Positions 52,497 to 60,394 of a DNA stretch of 64,000 nucleotides are shown in pieces (positions within the stretch are counted from its first letter, which is position 1; each line of letters begins with the position of its first letter). A model generated the notes under the pieces. That model did no database searches and was not told where the DNA came from. It saw nothing but the letters and a program-made list of their open reading frames with translations. Made by a program: the position numbers and the translations under genes. Location: the NCBI GenBank assembly GCA_040772845.1, contig JAXGXG010000001.1:5270001-5334000 (forward strand). The letters run 5' to 3'. This DNA is from PWXP01 sp040772845. GTDB lineage: Bacteria > Planctomycetota > Planctomycetia > Pirellulales > Thermoguttaceae.

Positions 52497-52519
52497 GGGT
52501 TCACCCACGCGTTACCGCC
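52497..52519. repeat. 23-bp dispersed repeat, copy 1
   Basis: GGGTTCACCCACGCGTTACC plus GCC. It matches 53676-53698 in the same orientation with one difference (C/T). Confidence 0.7.
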
Positions 52520-52531
52520 CTCCGGTGTGCA

Positions 52532-52553
52532 GTTGTCAGTTGACAGTTGACAG
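52532..52553. repeat. TGTCAG[T]-type heptad repeat, second locus
   Basis: About three copies of a TTGTCAG/TTGACAG heptad in a row, the same unit as at 34121-34149 and similar to that at 53523-53548. It is too short for a CRISPR array and has no spacers. Confidence 0.65.
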
Positions 52554-52643
52554 TAACGCGCTGACGCGGGAGTGGGGAGTTGGAAGCGGAAGGGCGCGAG
52601 CCCTCCGGTCCCGGCGTGCACCCCACCGGACGGCTCCGTCGCT

Positions 52644-52692
52644 CGACTCTCCGAGTCGATTCCGTCCGGAACATTCACGACTCGGAGAGTCG
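52644..52692. repeat. perfect 15-bp inverted repeat
   Basis: CGACTCTCCGAGTCG (52644-52658) and its exact complement (52678-52692) with a 19-base loop. Each arm is itself nearly palindromic. A second inverted pair, CCGGACGG/CCGTCCGG, partly overlaps it. A cruciform, protein-binding site or RNA stem is possible. Confidence 0.7.
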
Positions 52693-53018
52693 TGCGACGC
52701 CATAAACGAACAGCCCCGGAATTGTCGCACGCCCTTGGCCCTGTTCGACTGTTCGACAACAGGTGGCCGACTACCTTAAACCGTTGCTGCCATTGAGGTT
52801 ACGCGCGATTTCCGCGTGTGGCAAAACTCGGCGTCCGAGGCCGGAAAACGGGTTGTAACCTGTTGTGTGGCAAGGAGTTGGGTATTGTCGAACAGTGTTT
52901 TTCAGGCGGTGTTCGCAAATAGGTGAGCGAAAACGCCCACTGTTTCGCTAACCTGTTATTTCAAAAGGACTTACAGCAGAAAGGCCCGGCTTACGGAGGC
53001 CCATTGGGCGCAGTCCTT

Positions 53019-53354
53019 CCACCGTTCGACGCAGAACCATTTTCTGCGACGGGTGGTCTTATGCGACCCGAGGGTGCCTGCATCTCCGACGCTGGTCTTA
53101 GGCTGCCAAAAACTGCCCGAGGAATTACGTTGCCAATCGGTCCTATTCCGCCGGCTTTATGCGACGCAGTAGCAGACCGTACGGGGCCGATCCTGTGCCA
53201 CTAATGGGCAAGGACCCCTCACTCCGTACGGCGGAACCCTCGCGTTGGGGCCGCCGCTGAGAAGGACGTCCAGATAGGAACGTCCTCCGCACGCTGTTCC
53301 ACACACGCCGCCTCACCTGCGTGCGGTTTTGCGGGCGAGAGTATCAGTCTCGCC
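53019..53354. ncRNA. candidate structured non-coding RNA (unidentified, strand unknown)
   Basis: Six strong hairpins lie close together: 53019-53056 (inner arms CGCAGAA/TTCTGCG); 53177-53231 (CCGTACGG at both ends, inner TCCT.TGCC/GGCA.AGGA); 53230-53255 (GGCGG/CCGCC); 53263-53286 (AGGACGT/ACGTCCT); 53287-53326 (CCGCACGC/GCGTGCGG); 53334-53354 (GGCGAGA/TCTCGCC). No open frame here looks like protein. I checked from memory for RNase P RNA, tmRNA, SRP RNA and group II intron core motifs and found none. The size would suit a 350-450 nt RNA. Confidence 0.45.
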
Positions 53355-53522
53355 AATCGCATACGCGCGTCAGGTGGCCGGGCTTACGATGCCGGTATAC
53401 CACCCCTATTCAGGTCTTCTGTTCGGCCTTACGCTGCCCACAGGCCCCTGTCTATAGTGGCGTCAGAGTATGCCGTCACCTTACCATACTTCGTGGCCGA
53501 TGTAAAGCCCCCAAGCAAGGTA

Positions 53523-53577
53523 TCAGGTGACAGGTGTCAGGTGTCAGAGGGGAAGTTGCTAGTTGTTAGTTGCTAGT
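53523..53577. repeat. heptad repeats, third locus
   Basis: TCAGGTGACAGGTGTCAGGTGTCAG-type units (53523-53547), then AGTTGCTAGTTGTTAGTTGC-type units (53554-53577), followed by AGATCGGAGATGGGAGATCG. The same style as at 34.1 kb. Confidence 0.65.
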
Positions 53578-53675
53578 GACGCGCTGGCGCGGCGGGGAAA
53601 CGGAGTTCGGAGATCGCAGATCGGAGATGGGAGATCGGGACGCGCTGGCGCGGTGAGGCGTCGATTTCGGCATTC

Positions 53676-53698
53676 GGGTTCACCCACGCGTTATCGCC
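53676..53698. repeat. 23-bp dispersed repeat, copy 2
   Basis: GGGTTCACCCACGCGTTATC plus GCC. It is the direct copy of 52497-52519 with one mismatch. Confidence 0.7.
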
Positions 53699-53988
53699 TT
53701 ATGGAGTACGGTGATTCATCACCGTACTCGTCATCGAAGGTCTGCTCCCCGCACAGTCGTTCTGCGTAAATCGAACGAGCAAGGTGCGATGCCAGAAAGT
53801 AACTCCACGGATGTGAGTAGGCAGCCCCAGTCGCGGGGTGTGTCTTGGCATTGGAAGACCGGCACTGGCGCGGATGCATGTCACTTGGCATGAGCTAGAG
53901 TTGCCGGGAGCCGTAGGGGCGGTTCAGAACCGGGAATCCCGGAAACGGGTTTGACTTTGTTCACCAGACGCTTAGGGGAGACGTATCC

Positions 53989-54576
53989 ATGTACGTAGAA
54001 AACCAATCGCAAGTTCCGGCCCCCTTGGCCGATGAACTGAACGCCTTGAAGAACGAGTGGATTTGGTTTCTGACCTTGGGAATCGGCCTGATCGTCATCG
54101 GCATGATTGCCGTCAGCATGGCCTTCCTGGTCACGGTGGGCGTGGTCGCCATCTTCGGCGTACTGCTGATCATCGGCGGCATTGCCCAGACGGTCAGCGC
54201 TTTCTGGTCGCCGCGGTGGCGCGGCCTGTTGGTTCACATCCTGACCGGTATCCTCTACCTGGTGGTCGGGTACATCATCGTCGATAACCCAGAGGAAGGC
54301 GCCATCGCCCTGACGCTGCTGATCGCCTGCTTCTTTGTGGTCGCCGGTATCTTCAGAATCGTTGTGGCGTTGTTGGAACGATTCCACAACTGGGGCTGGT
54401 GCGTGCTGAGCGGCTGCATTTCGACCTTGCTGGGCGTCCTGATTCTGGAGCAGTGGCCGACGTCGGGCGAATGGGTCATCGGCCTGTTCCTTGGCATCGA
54501 AATGATCTTCAACGGCCTGGCTTGGGTTATGATGGCCGATGCCCTGCGCCGCATGGTGAAGCCAGCCGGACGGTAA
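53989..54576 (+). CDS. DUF308/HdeD-like membrane protein
   Basis: A 195-residue inner-membrane protein with six predicted helices in three pairs, the DUF308 (HdeD-like) plan: 'WIWFLTLGIGLIVIGMIAVS', 'VGVVAIFGVLLIIGGIAQTVSAFW', 'VHILTGILYLVVGYIIVDNP', 'LTLLIACFFVVAGIFRIVVAL', 'GWCVLSGCISTLLGVLILEQWP', 'WVIGLFLGIEMIFNGLAWVMMA'. Such proteins are linked to acid or general stress resistance in some bacteria, with the mechanism unclear. The start at 53989 (MYVENQSQV) has AGGGGAG ten bases upstream. It is transcribed alone. Confidence 0.87.
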   Translation: MYVENQSQVPAPLADELNALKNEWIWFLTLGIGLIVIGMIAVSMAFLVTVGVVAIFGVLLIIGGIAQTVSAFWSPRWRGLLVHILTGILYLVVGYIIVDNPEEGAIALTLLIACFFVVAGIFRIVVALLERFHNWGWCVLSGCISTLLGVLILEQWPTSGEWVIGLFLGIEMIFNGLAWVMMADALRRMVKPAGR

Positions 54577-54761
54577 CCGTCTTGGTGTGCAGGAACGGGC
54601 TTCTGCTTTTGCGATGAGGGATCGCTACGCAGAAAAGGACATTGGCGATCCTGGGGTACAAGGAAACGGAAGGGGACTCACTGTCGAGACGACAGTGTCA
54701 CGTGAGAGACCGACACAAGTCCGTTCCTGCACCCACCATCCTGCGGTAGACGGCTCCCAGA

Positions 54762-56270
54762 TTAGCCTTCCTGGCGAGGACTGCGCGACAGTTCGTTTGC
54801 GCGGTTTCGCCGGTGGGGGCCATCGCACCGCAGTCCCTTCTGCTCGAGTGCGGCAAGCGGGATGCGTGCGCCCAGCGGCTCCGGCACTGGAGAATGGACC
54901 GGTTCGGCCGCAGGTTCGGCCTTGAGCACCGGTTCGCGTCCGACTCCGAGATACCGCAGGTTCGGCCATAGAACGGCGGCGTTGTCCGTCAGGTACGACC
55001 ATCGGAAGTAGAAACGGCGGAAGCACTTGGCCAGCCACCAGGCCACGCGCTGCCGGGTAAGGTTCTCGTACTTCAGTACGGGCGTATAGACCGTATACCG
55101 GCTGTAGTCGAAGTCGGCAATCTGCGAACGCATCTGCTGGAAGAACGCGGTGCCGGGGTAGGGGGTCACGACGTTGAAATTGGCAAACGTCGGGCTCAGC
55201 TCCAGGGCATAGTCCAGCACCCTGCGAATCGATCCGTCCGTATCCTCCGGAAATCCGATCATGAAGCCGGCCACGGTCCGGATTCCCAGGCGGCGGCATA
55301 CGTCCAGGAACTGCCGCTGCCGGTCCATTTCCACCGGCGCGCGACGATACGACCGCAACGTTTCATCGTCCGGCGTTTCGATTCCCACGGTAATACTGCT
55401 GAGTCCGACGCGTTTCAGCGCCCGCAACGTCTCCGGGCGCATCACATCGATGCGTGTTTCGATGGAGAACTGTACCCGCCGCGGCAGGCGGCCGATCAGA
55501 TCGGCCAGCCGGAACAGGCGGGAATGGCTGGCGCCGAACAGGGGGTCGCGGAACTTGAACGAGCGGAATCCCCATCGCGTCATTCCGTACCGCATTTCTT
55601 CGGCCACGGCCTCGGGATTTCGGAACCGGATCGTATTGTCCAGCACGATATACGGGCAGTAGTTGCATCGCATCGGGCAGCCGCGACTGGCTTGAATGAG
55701 CGCCGTGGGAAACCGCCGGAAGTCGTATCCGATTCGGAATCGTCGCGGCCCGAACGGGGACCAATCGGGCAACGGCAGGCAATCCAAGTCGTCGACGGAC
55801 CCGACCGGCGCGACCGTACCGGCAGGCCGGCACAATACGTCATCCAACTGCTCGTAGAGTTGCTCCGCCTCGCCCTGGACGACCGTAACGCCCAGATCGG
55901 AAAAGGCCTCGGGCATAACCGAAGCGACCGGTCCGACGACAAGCACGCGCGCGGTCGGAAATCGCGCAAGCAGTTGAGCGATCGTTTGCCGCTCGAGTTG
56001 CAGCGTGATCAAAGCGGGGCAGAAGATGTACAGATCTGCCTGGCGCGCCGGAATCCGGTCGACACAATACTGCACCTCGTGCGCCAGGTTCCGCATGGCG
56101 CCGGCCAGATAGGCGAACAGCAGGGCAACGGGGCGGCGATCTCGCGTGTAGAAGCGTCGAATCACTGCCCCAGGCAGGCCGCCTCCGCGAGGATAGAGTC
56201 CTACGCCGAATCCGCCGGCGAAGTCCTTGGAAACATCAAGCTTCTTGGTATCCCAAATGACAACTTGCAT
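54762..56270 (-). CDS. B12-binding-type radical SAM protein
   Basis: A 502-residue enzyme. The N-terminal Rossmann-like domain shows 'ADLYIFCPALITLQLERQTIAQLLARFPTARVLVVGPVAS' and 'VVQGEAEQLYEQL'. The radical SAM cluster is 'ASRGCPMRCNYCPYIV', followed by barrel motifs 'FRDPLFGASHSRLFRLADLI', 'FSIETRIDVM', 'SSITVGIETPDDETLRSYRR' and 'RTVAGFMIGFPEDT'. The last ~70 residues (PAAEPVHSPVPEPLGAR...) are Pro/Ala/Arg-rich and non-conserved. It ends 33 bases after the GT2-like gene, so they form a two-gene operon. Relatives modify lipids, hopanoids, phosphonates or antibiotics; the substrate here is unknown. Confidence 0.83.
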   Translation of the reverse strand: MQVVIWDTKKLDVSKDFAGGFGVGLYPRGGGLPGAVIRRFYTRDRRPVALLFAYLAGAMRNLAHEVQYCVDRIPARQADLYIFCPALITLQLERQTIAQLLARFPTARVLVVGPVASVMPEAFSDLGVTVVQGEAEQLYEQLDDVLCRPAGTVAPVGSVDDLDCLPLPDWSPFGPRRFRIGYDFRRFPTALIQASRGCPMRCNYCPYIVLDNTIRFRNPEAVAEEMRYGMTRWGFRSFKFRDPLFGASHSRLFRLADLIGRLPRRVQFSIETRIDVMRPETLRALKRVGLSSITVGIETPDDETLRSYRRAPVEMDRQRQFLDVCRRLGIRTVAGFMIGFPEDTDGSIRRVLDYALELSPTFANFNVVTPYPGTAFFQQMRSQIADFDYSRYTVYTPVLKYENLTRQRVAWWLAKCFRRFYFRWSYLTDNAAVLWPNLRYLGVGREPVLKAEPAAEPVHSPVPEPLGARIPLAALEQKGLRCDGPHRRNRANELSRSPRQEG

Positions 56271-56303
56271 GATACTCCAAACGCTTGTTAGCGAAACAAC
56301 ACG

Positions 56304-57611
56304 TCAGCCGGCCCGTTTCAACCTGGCTGCTCGCTGAGGTGGCGCTGTCACGGACGACTCTGCAGCAGGAAACGGGATGATCACCGGGGCGCCGTCCAGC
56401 CGGCGCACCGTGCGTATCTTGCCGCCGGCGAGCACCCGATAGGAGATGCCACGCCAGGTGATATGCCGCCCGAACATCGAACTGATCACGCCAAACCAAT
56501 TCACCAAACCGCCTACCGGATTGAACCAGATATCGAACAGGCTTGCCGCACGCAGCTTCTCGATCTTGTCGGGAAAATACGTCGCGACCAGGTCTTGACG
56601 AATTCGGCCGCGATATGCATACAGGCCGAAAAGCGCAGCAAGCACGGCGGCAGGGATCCACGGAGTGATCGGCCCACCGGCAAAGCCCCAGATGGCAAAC
56701 GCCGCCTGCACGAGCCACATCAGGTTTGTAAAGGTGGCCCCAATCAGGGCAAAGAACCACCAATGGGCAACGTAGTAACGTCCGACCAGGTACTGGCGTC
56801 GCACGAACGACATCATATCGCGCCATCCCTGATCCACCGGCGACGATACGACTCCGGCCGGCTCGAACCGGACCCGCATGCGCGCCTCGCGGAGAAGCCG
56901 ACTGGCAACCAGGTCGTCGCTGAGCGTGCCCTTCCAGGCGGCGCGCAACCCCAGACGATCGAACACGTCGCGGCGAATTGCCCACGAACCGCCCCACACC
57001 AGGTAGTAACTGCTGTGTCCCAGCAGGGTCATGACGTCACAGTTCAAGCTGTACAACGCGTGATTGGCCAGCGTCGCAGCGCTGGGGACGAACCAACGAT
57101 ACCCGGTCACAGCGCCGAGTTGCTGCTCCGAAAAACGAGAAACAAGCGTGCGCAACCACTCCGGGCGAGGGCGAGCATCGGAATCGAGGAACGCCAGATA
57201 CTTGATTTCCGGAGAAAGGCAGGCCGTCGCCACGCGCAAATTGTGTACCTTCTGACCGCTTTCGACCGCATGACCGGCAACAACCAGACGGGCGGCCACG
57301 TGTCCGAATTCGGCCATCACGCGACGAATGACCTTGCACGCCGGGTCGTCGATGCTCTCGACAATGAAGGTGATCTCGAAGTCCGGATGGTCCTGATTCA
57401 TCAGGGCTCGCAGGCTGCCCTCCAGATCGACATCCAGCCCCTTACACGGCGCGAAGACGGCAACCCGGCCCTTCGGATGGAGCTTGTTCAGACCCCGCAT
57501 ACAACTGCGCGCATACCGGCGGTGCTCCCATGTCTGGAGACCGAGAAGGAACGCCTGCAATATCGCGACCACGGCCAGTACGCCGTAGCCGATCCACCAA
57601 ATCAGCTCCAT
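56304..57611 (-). CDS. membrane glycosyltransferase, GT2/GT21 type (HpnI-like)
   Basis: A 435-residue membrane enzyme. It begins with a transmembrane helix (WWIGYGVLAVVAILQAFLLGL). The catalytic domain has 'RVAVFAPCKGLDVDLEGSLRALMNQDHPDFEITFIVESIDDPA', the DxD-like 'FLDSDARPRPEWLRTLV', 'VWGGSWAIRRDVFDRLG', the acidic 'GTLSDDLVASRLL' and 'FVRRQYLVGRYY' (Q..RW-type motif). C-terminal helices follow. This plan is that of ceramide-glucosyltransferase-like and HpnI hopanoid-linked enzymes. The start at 57611 is chosen over the far upstream open frame (58136) because the family starts there. Together with the radical SAM gene it suggests membrane-lipid or hopanoid modification, but no other hopanoid gene is in the window. 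Confidence 0.75.
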   Translation of the reverse strand: MELIWWIGYGVLAVVAILQAFLLGLQTWEHRRYARSCMRGLNKLHPKGRVAVFAPCKGLDVDLEGSLRALMNQDHPDFEITFIVESIDDPACKVIRRVMAEFGHVAARLVVAGHAVESGQKVHNLRVATACLSPEIKYLAFLDSDARPRPEWLRTLVSRFSEQQLGAVTGYRWFVPSAATLANHALYSLNCDVMTLLGHSSYYLVWGGSWAIRRDVFDRLGLRAAWKGTLSDDLVASRLLREARMRVRFEPAGVVSSPVDQGWRDMMSFVRRQYLVGRYYVAHWWFFALIGATFTNLMWLVQAAFAIWGFAGGPITPWIPAAVLAALFGLYAYRGRIRQDLVATYFPDKIEKLRAASLFDIWFNPVGGLVNWFGVISSMFGRHITWRGISYRVLAGGKIRTVRRLDGAPVIIPFPAAESSVTAPPQRAARLKRAG

Positions 57612-57982
57612 GTCGCTGCGCTGTTGTCGCCTTTCCTTGGTTGCTCCGATCGTTTTGGCTTCGGGCGAAGTTGCCCGGCCCGGCCGAGCCCGGACGCATA
57701 CCTCACTTATACGACATCGCGCTCTGCCAGACTTTCTGCGGCCACTCGATAGCGCGACATTCGCGCGCTTAGATGGGCAGCAGCCGAGGAGGATATCCGG
57801 CGACTCCAAAGGGGTCAAGCTCAGTTGACGGCTGATAAGATGGGAAAACCCAGCGAATCTCCGTTGACATCCCCGGCGGTAGAAGGGATACTTGCCGGGC
57901 GGCTCGACATGACCGGACAGGTCGAAGCCGCTGTCCAATCCCTCCCCTGTTGCCTGCAACACCAGACTGTAACTCCATACGC
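57612..57982. other. divergent intergenic region, 371 bases
   Basis: It lies between the glycosyltransferase (minus) and proA (plus). No clear promoter boxes, RNA or repeat were seen. The minus-strand open frame continuing from the glycosyltransferase through this region is not protein-like. Confidence 0.4.
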
Positions 57983-59242
57983 ATGAACGATTTACGTGCC
58001 TACTGCGAACAGGTAGCCATGCAAGCGGCCCGGGCGGCTGCCGAACTGCCTCGCGTGACCGGCGCCCAGAAACAGCAGTGGCTGCGCGACTCGGCGACCG
58101 CGTTGCGTCAGCAGGTGGACCGGTTGGTTGCCGCAAATCAGAAAGACCTGGACGCCGCGCCTGGATTCGGGCTGACCGATGCCCAGATCGATCGTCTCCG
58201 GCTCACCCCGGCGCGCATCGAATCGATCGCCGTCGCCTTGGAAGAGGTGGCCACGCTCCCGGAGCCGATTGGCGAGGTGATTTCTTCGTCCGTGCGTCCC
58301 AACGGCCTGCTGGTCGAGAAGGTCCGCGTACCGCTTGGGGTCGTCTTCTTCATTTACGAGTCGCGGCCGAACGTCACGGCCGACGCCGCTGCGTTGTGCG
58401 TCAAGGCAGGCAATGCGGTCATCCTGCGCGGCGGGAAAGAGGCCATCCACAGCAGTAAGGCCATTGCCGACGTGCTCGGCGCAACGGCCGTGAAAGCCGG
58501 ACTGCCCGAACATGCCGTCCAGCTCGTCTCGACGACCGACCGCGATGCCGTAGGCCATTTCCTGCGCATGCCCGAGTACATTACCGTAACCATTCCCCGC
58601 GGTGGCGAAGGGCTGATCCGGCGCGTCAGCGAAGAGGCCCGGATGCCGGTCATCAAGCATTTTGCAGGCAACTGCCACGTGTATCTCGACCAGGGCGCCG
58701 ACGCCGATCTGGCCGAACGCATTGTGCTGAATGCCAAGTGCCAGCGCATGGGCGTATGCAACGCGGCCGAATCGCTTGTCGTTCATCAGGCTGCGGCCGA
58801 ATCGCTTCTGCCTCGCATCGCCGCGGCGCTGTCCGAGCGCGGTGTCGAGCTGCGGGGCGATGCGCGGACCCAGGCCCTGGCGCCGAATGCGAAGCCGGCC
58901 AGCGACGAGGATTATGCCGCCGAGTATCTCGGCCCGATCCTGTCCGTCAAGGTCGTCGATTCGCTGGACGAGGCCATTGAACACATCAACCGTTACAGCT
59001 CCAAGCACACCGAAGCAATCGTCACTCGCGATATCGACGCGGCGCGCGAGTTCGTCACGCGAATCGACAGCTCGGCCGTTATGGTGAACGCCAGCACGCG
59101 ATTCAACGACGGCGGGGAATTCGGCCTCGGGGCGGAGATCGGCATTTCGACCGATAAGTTCCACGCCCGCGGCCCCTGCGGCATCGAGGAACTGACCAGC
59201 TACAAGTACGTGGTGTACGGAAAAGGGCAAGTGCGCGAATAG
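57983..59242 (+). CDS. proA: gamma-glutamyl phosphate reductase
   Basis: A 419-residue NADPH-dependent reductase converting glutamyl-5-phosphate to glutamate-5-semialdehyde in proline synthesis. Motifs: 'KVRVPLGVVFFIYESRPNVTADAAALCVKAGNAVILRGGKEA', 'VIKHFAGNCHVYLD' and the catalytic Cys in 'NAKCQRMGVCNAAESLVVH'. Here Met stands where most relatives have Pro or Thr (QR.GVCN), a minor change. The C-terminal 'ASTRFNDGGEFGLGAEIGISTDKFHARGP' is nearly invariant. The length is normal. The start at 57983 (MNDLRAYCE) is chosen on family length. proB is not adjacent. FliM follows 75 bases downstream. Confidence 0.95.
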   Translation: MNDLRAYCEQVAMQAARAAAELPRVTGAQKQQWLRDSATALRQQVDRLVAANQKDLDAAPGFGLTDAQIDRLRLTPARIESIAVALEEVATLPEPIGEVISSSVRPNGLLVEKVRVPLGVVFFIYESRPNVTADAAALCVKAGNAVILRGGKEAIHSSKAIADVLGATAVKAGLPEHAVQLVSTTDRDAVGHFLRMPEYITVTIPRGGEGLIRRVSEEARMPVIKHFAGNCHVYLDQGADADLAERIVLNAKCQRMGVCNAAESLVVHQAAAESLLPRIAAALSERGVELRGDARTQALAPNAKPASDEDYAAEYLGPILSVKVVDSLDEAIEHINRYSSKHTEAIVTRDIDAAREFVTRIDSSAVMVNASTRFNDGGEFGLGAEIGISTDKFHARGPCGIEELTSYKYVVYGKGQVRE

Positions 59243-59317
59243 CCGGCCGGGCCGAGAATGGACGGCTCCGGATCGGCAAGGGCATAAACGACGTTAATTG
59301 GACCGACGCAGACAGCA

Positions 59318-60370
59318 ATGGGCGGCGACGTACTTAGCCAAACTGAAGTTGAAAGCCTGCTGAACGCGATGGCGGCAGGCGGCGAGCAGAGTGCCGCGGC
59401 GGCGACAGGCGGCCCTGCGCCGAAACGGAGCCTCGAAGGCACGCCTTTCGTTCCGCCCAAGCCCCGGGAAAAGATCACCCCGTACGACTTCAAGCGACCG
59501 GAGCGCGTCGGCAAGGAGCAGATGCGCGCGTTGCAGACGCTGCACGAAGGATTCGGGCGCAACTTCGGCGCCGCGCTGTCGGCCCTGCTGCGCAGCATTG
59601 TCGAAGTGAAGCTGACCAGCGTGGACCAGCTCACCTACAGCGAGTTCGTCTTCAGCTTGGAGAATCCCACCTGCTTCAATCTGCTCGAAGCCCATCCGCT
59701 TGAAGGGAACCTGATCCTCGATATCAATCCGTCGATTCTCTATCCCATTATCGATCGGATGCTGGGCGGCGGGCGCGAGGGCGGTCCGCTTGCGCGCCGG
59801 CCGCTGACGGAAATCGAGCTGCGTCTCGTCTCGCGCATTACCAACCTGTTCCTGGACGAGTTGCACCATGCATGGGAGAACGTGCTCGATCTGCAACTGA
59901 AAGTGGTCCGGGTCGAGAGCAATCCGCAACTCGTTCAGATCGTGCCGCCCAACGAAGTGGTCGTACTCATCAGCTTCGAACTCACCATCGGTGAGATTCG
60001 CGGCATGATGAACCTGTGCATTCCGTACAACTCGATTGAACGGATCGGCGGAAAGCTCTCGGCCAATAGCTGGGTCGCCTACGGGCGCAAGCAGGCTACG
60101 CCCGAGAGCATTGCACAAATCAGCCAGAAAGTCTGCACGTCGCTGGTCGAAATGAAGGTGCAACTGGCCCGTACGCACATTACGGCCGGCGATCTGGTGG
60201 GCTTGCAGGTGGGCGACATCATTACGACGACCAAAGACGTGCACGGGACGCTTCCGGTCTTCATTGAAGGGATTCCGAAGTTCCGGGCCCGCCCCGGCGC
60301 ATTCCGCGGCCACAAGGCCGTCCTGATCGAATCGTCCATCGACTTGCCCACCGAGCCGAATGCGGAATAG
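59318..60370 (+). CDS. fliM: flagellar motor switch protein FliM
   Basis: A 350-residue C-ring protein. The N-terminal CheY-binding peptide is 'LSQTEVESLLNAM' (residues 6-18; usually LSQxEIDALL). A Gly/Ala linker and 'EKITPYDFKRPERVGKEQMRALQTLHEGFGRNF' lead into the middle CheC-like domain, whose second half has 'DRMLGGGREGG' and 'LTEIELRLVSRI'. The C-terminal FliN-homologous surface domain begins near 'KVQLARTHITAGDLVGLQVGDII'. All parts look intact, so the organism probably has flagella under chemotaxis control. No other flagellar gene is adjacent. Confidence 0.93.
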   Translation: MGGDVLSQTEVESLLNAMAAGGEQSAAAATGGPAPKRSLEGTPFVPPKPREKITPYDFKRPERVGKEQMRALQTLHEGFGRNFGAALSALLRSIVEVKLTSVDQLTYSEFVFSLENPTCFNLLEAHPLEGNLILDINPSILYPIIDRMLGGGREGGPLARRPLTEIELRLVSRITNLFLDELHHAWENVLDLQLKVVRVESNPQLVQIVPPNEVVVLISFELTIGEIRGMMNLCIPYNSIERIGGKLSANSWVAYGRKQATPESIAQISQKVCTSLVEMKVQLARTHITAGDLVGLQVGDIITTTKDVHGTLPVFIEGIPKFRARPGAFRGHKAVLIESSIDLPTEPNAE

Positions 60371-60394
60371 GCATTTGTCCGGACGACCGAATGT

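Larger units (their letters stand above)
51985..53988. other. 2-kb non-coding, repeat-rich region
   Basis: No reliable protein-coding gene. It holds repeats at 52497-52519, 52532-52553, 52644-52692, 53523-53577 and 53676-53698, and a run of perfect hairpins at 53019-53354 suggesting a structured RNA. It should also contain the GAP1 operon promoter (minus strand, near 52000-52300) and the DUF308 promoter (plus). No clear boxes were found. A purine-poor C-run (52199-52211) is present. Confidence 0.5.

Noticed and set aside
52923..53204. 93-codon plus-strand open frame in the repeat-rich region
   Set aside because: It lies across strong hairpins and has no ribosome binding site; better explained as structured non-coding sequence.
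52981..53470. RNase P RNA or tmRNA in the hairpin region
   Set aside because: Neither the GAGGAAAGTCC-type core of RNase P RNA nor the tRNA-like ends of tmRNA are present on either strand.
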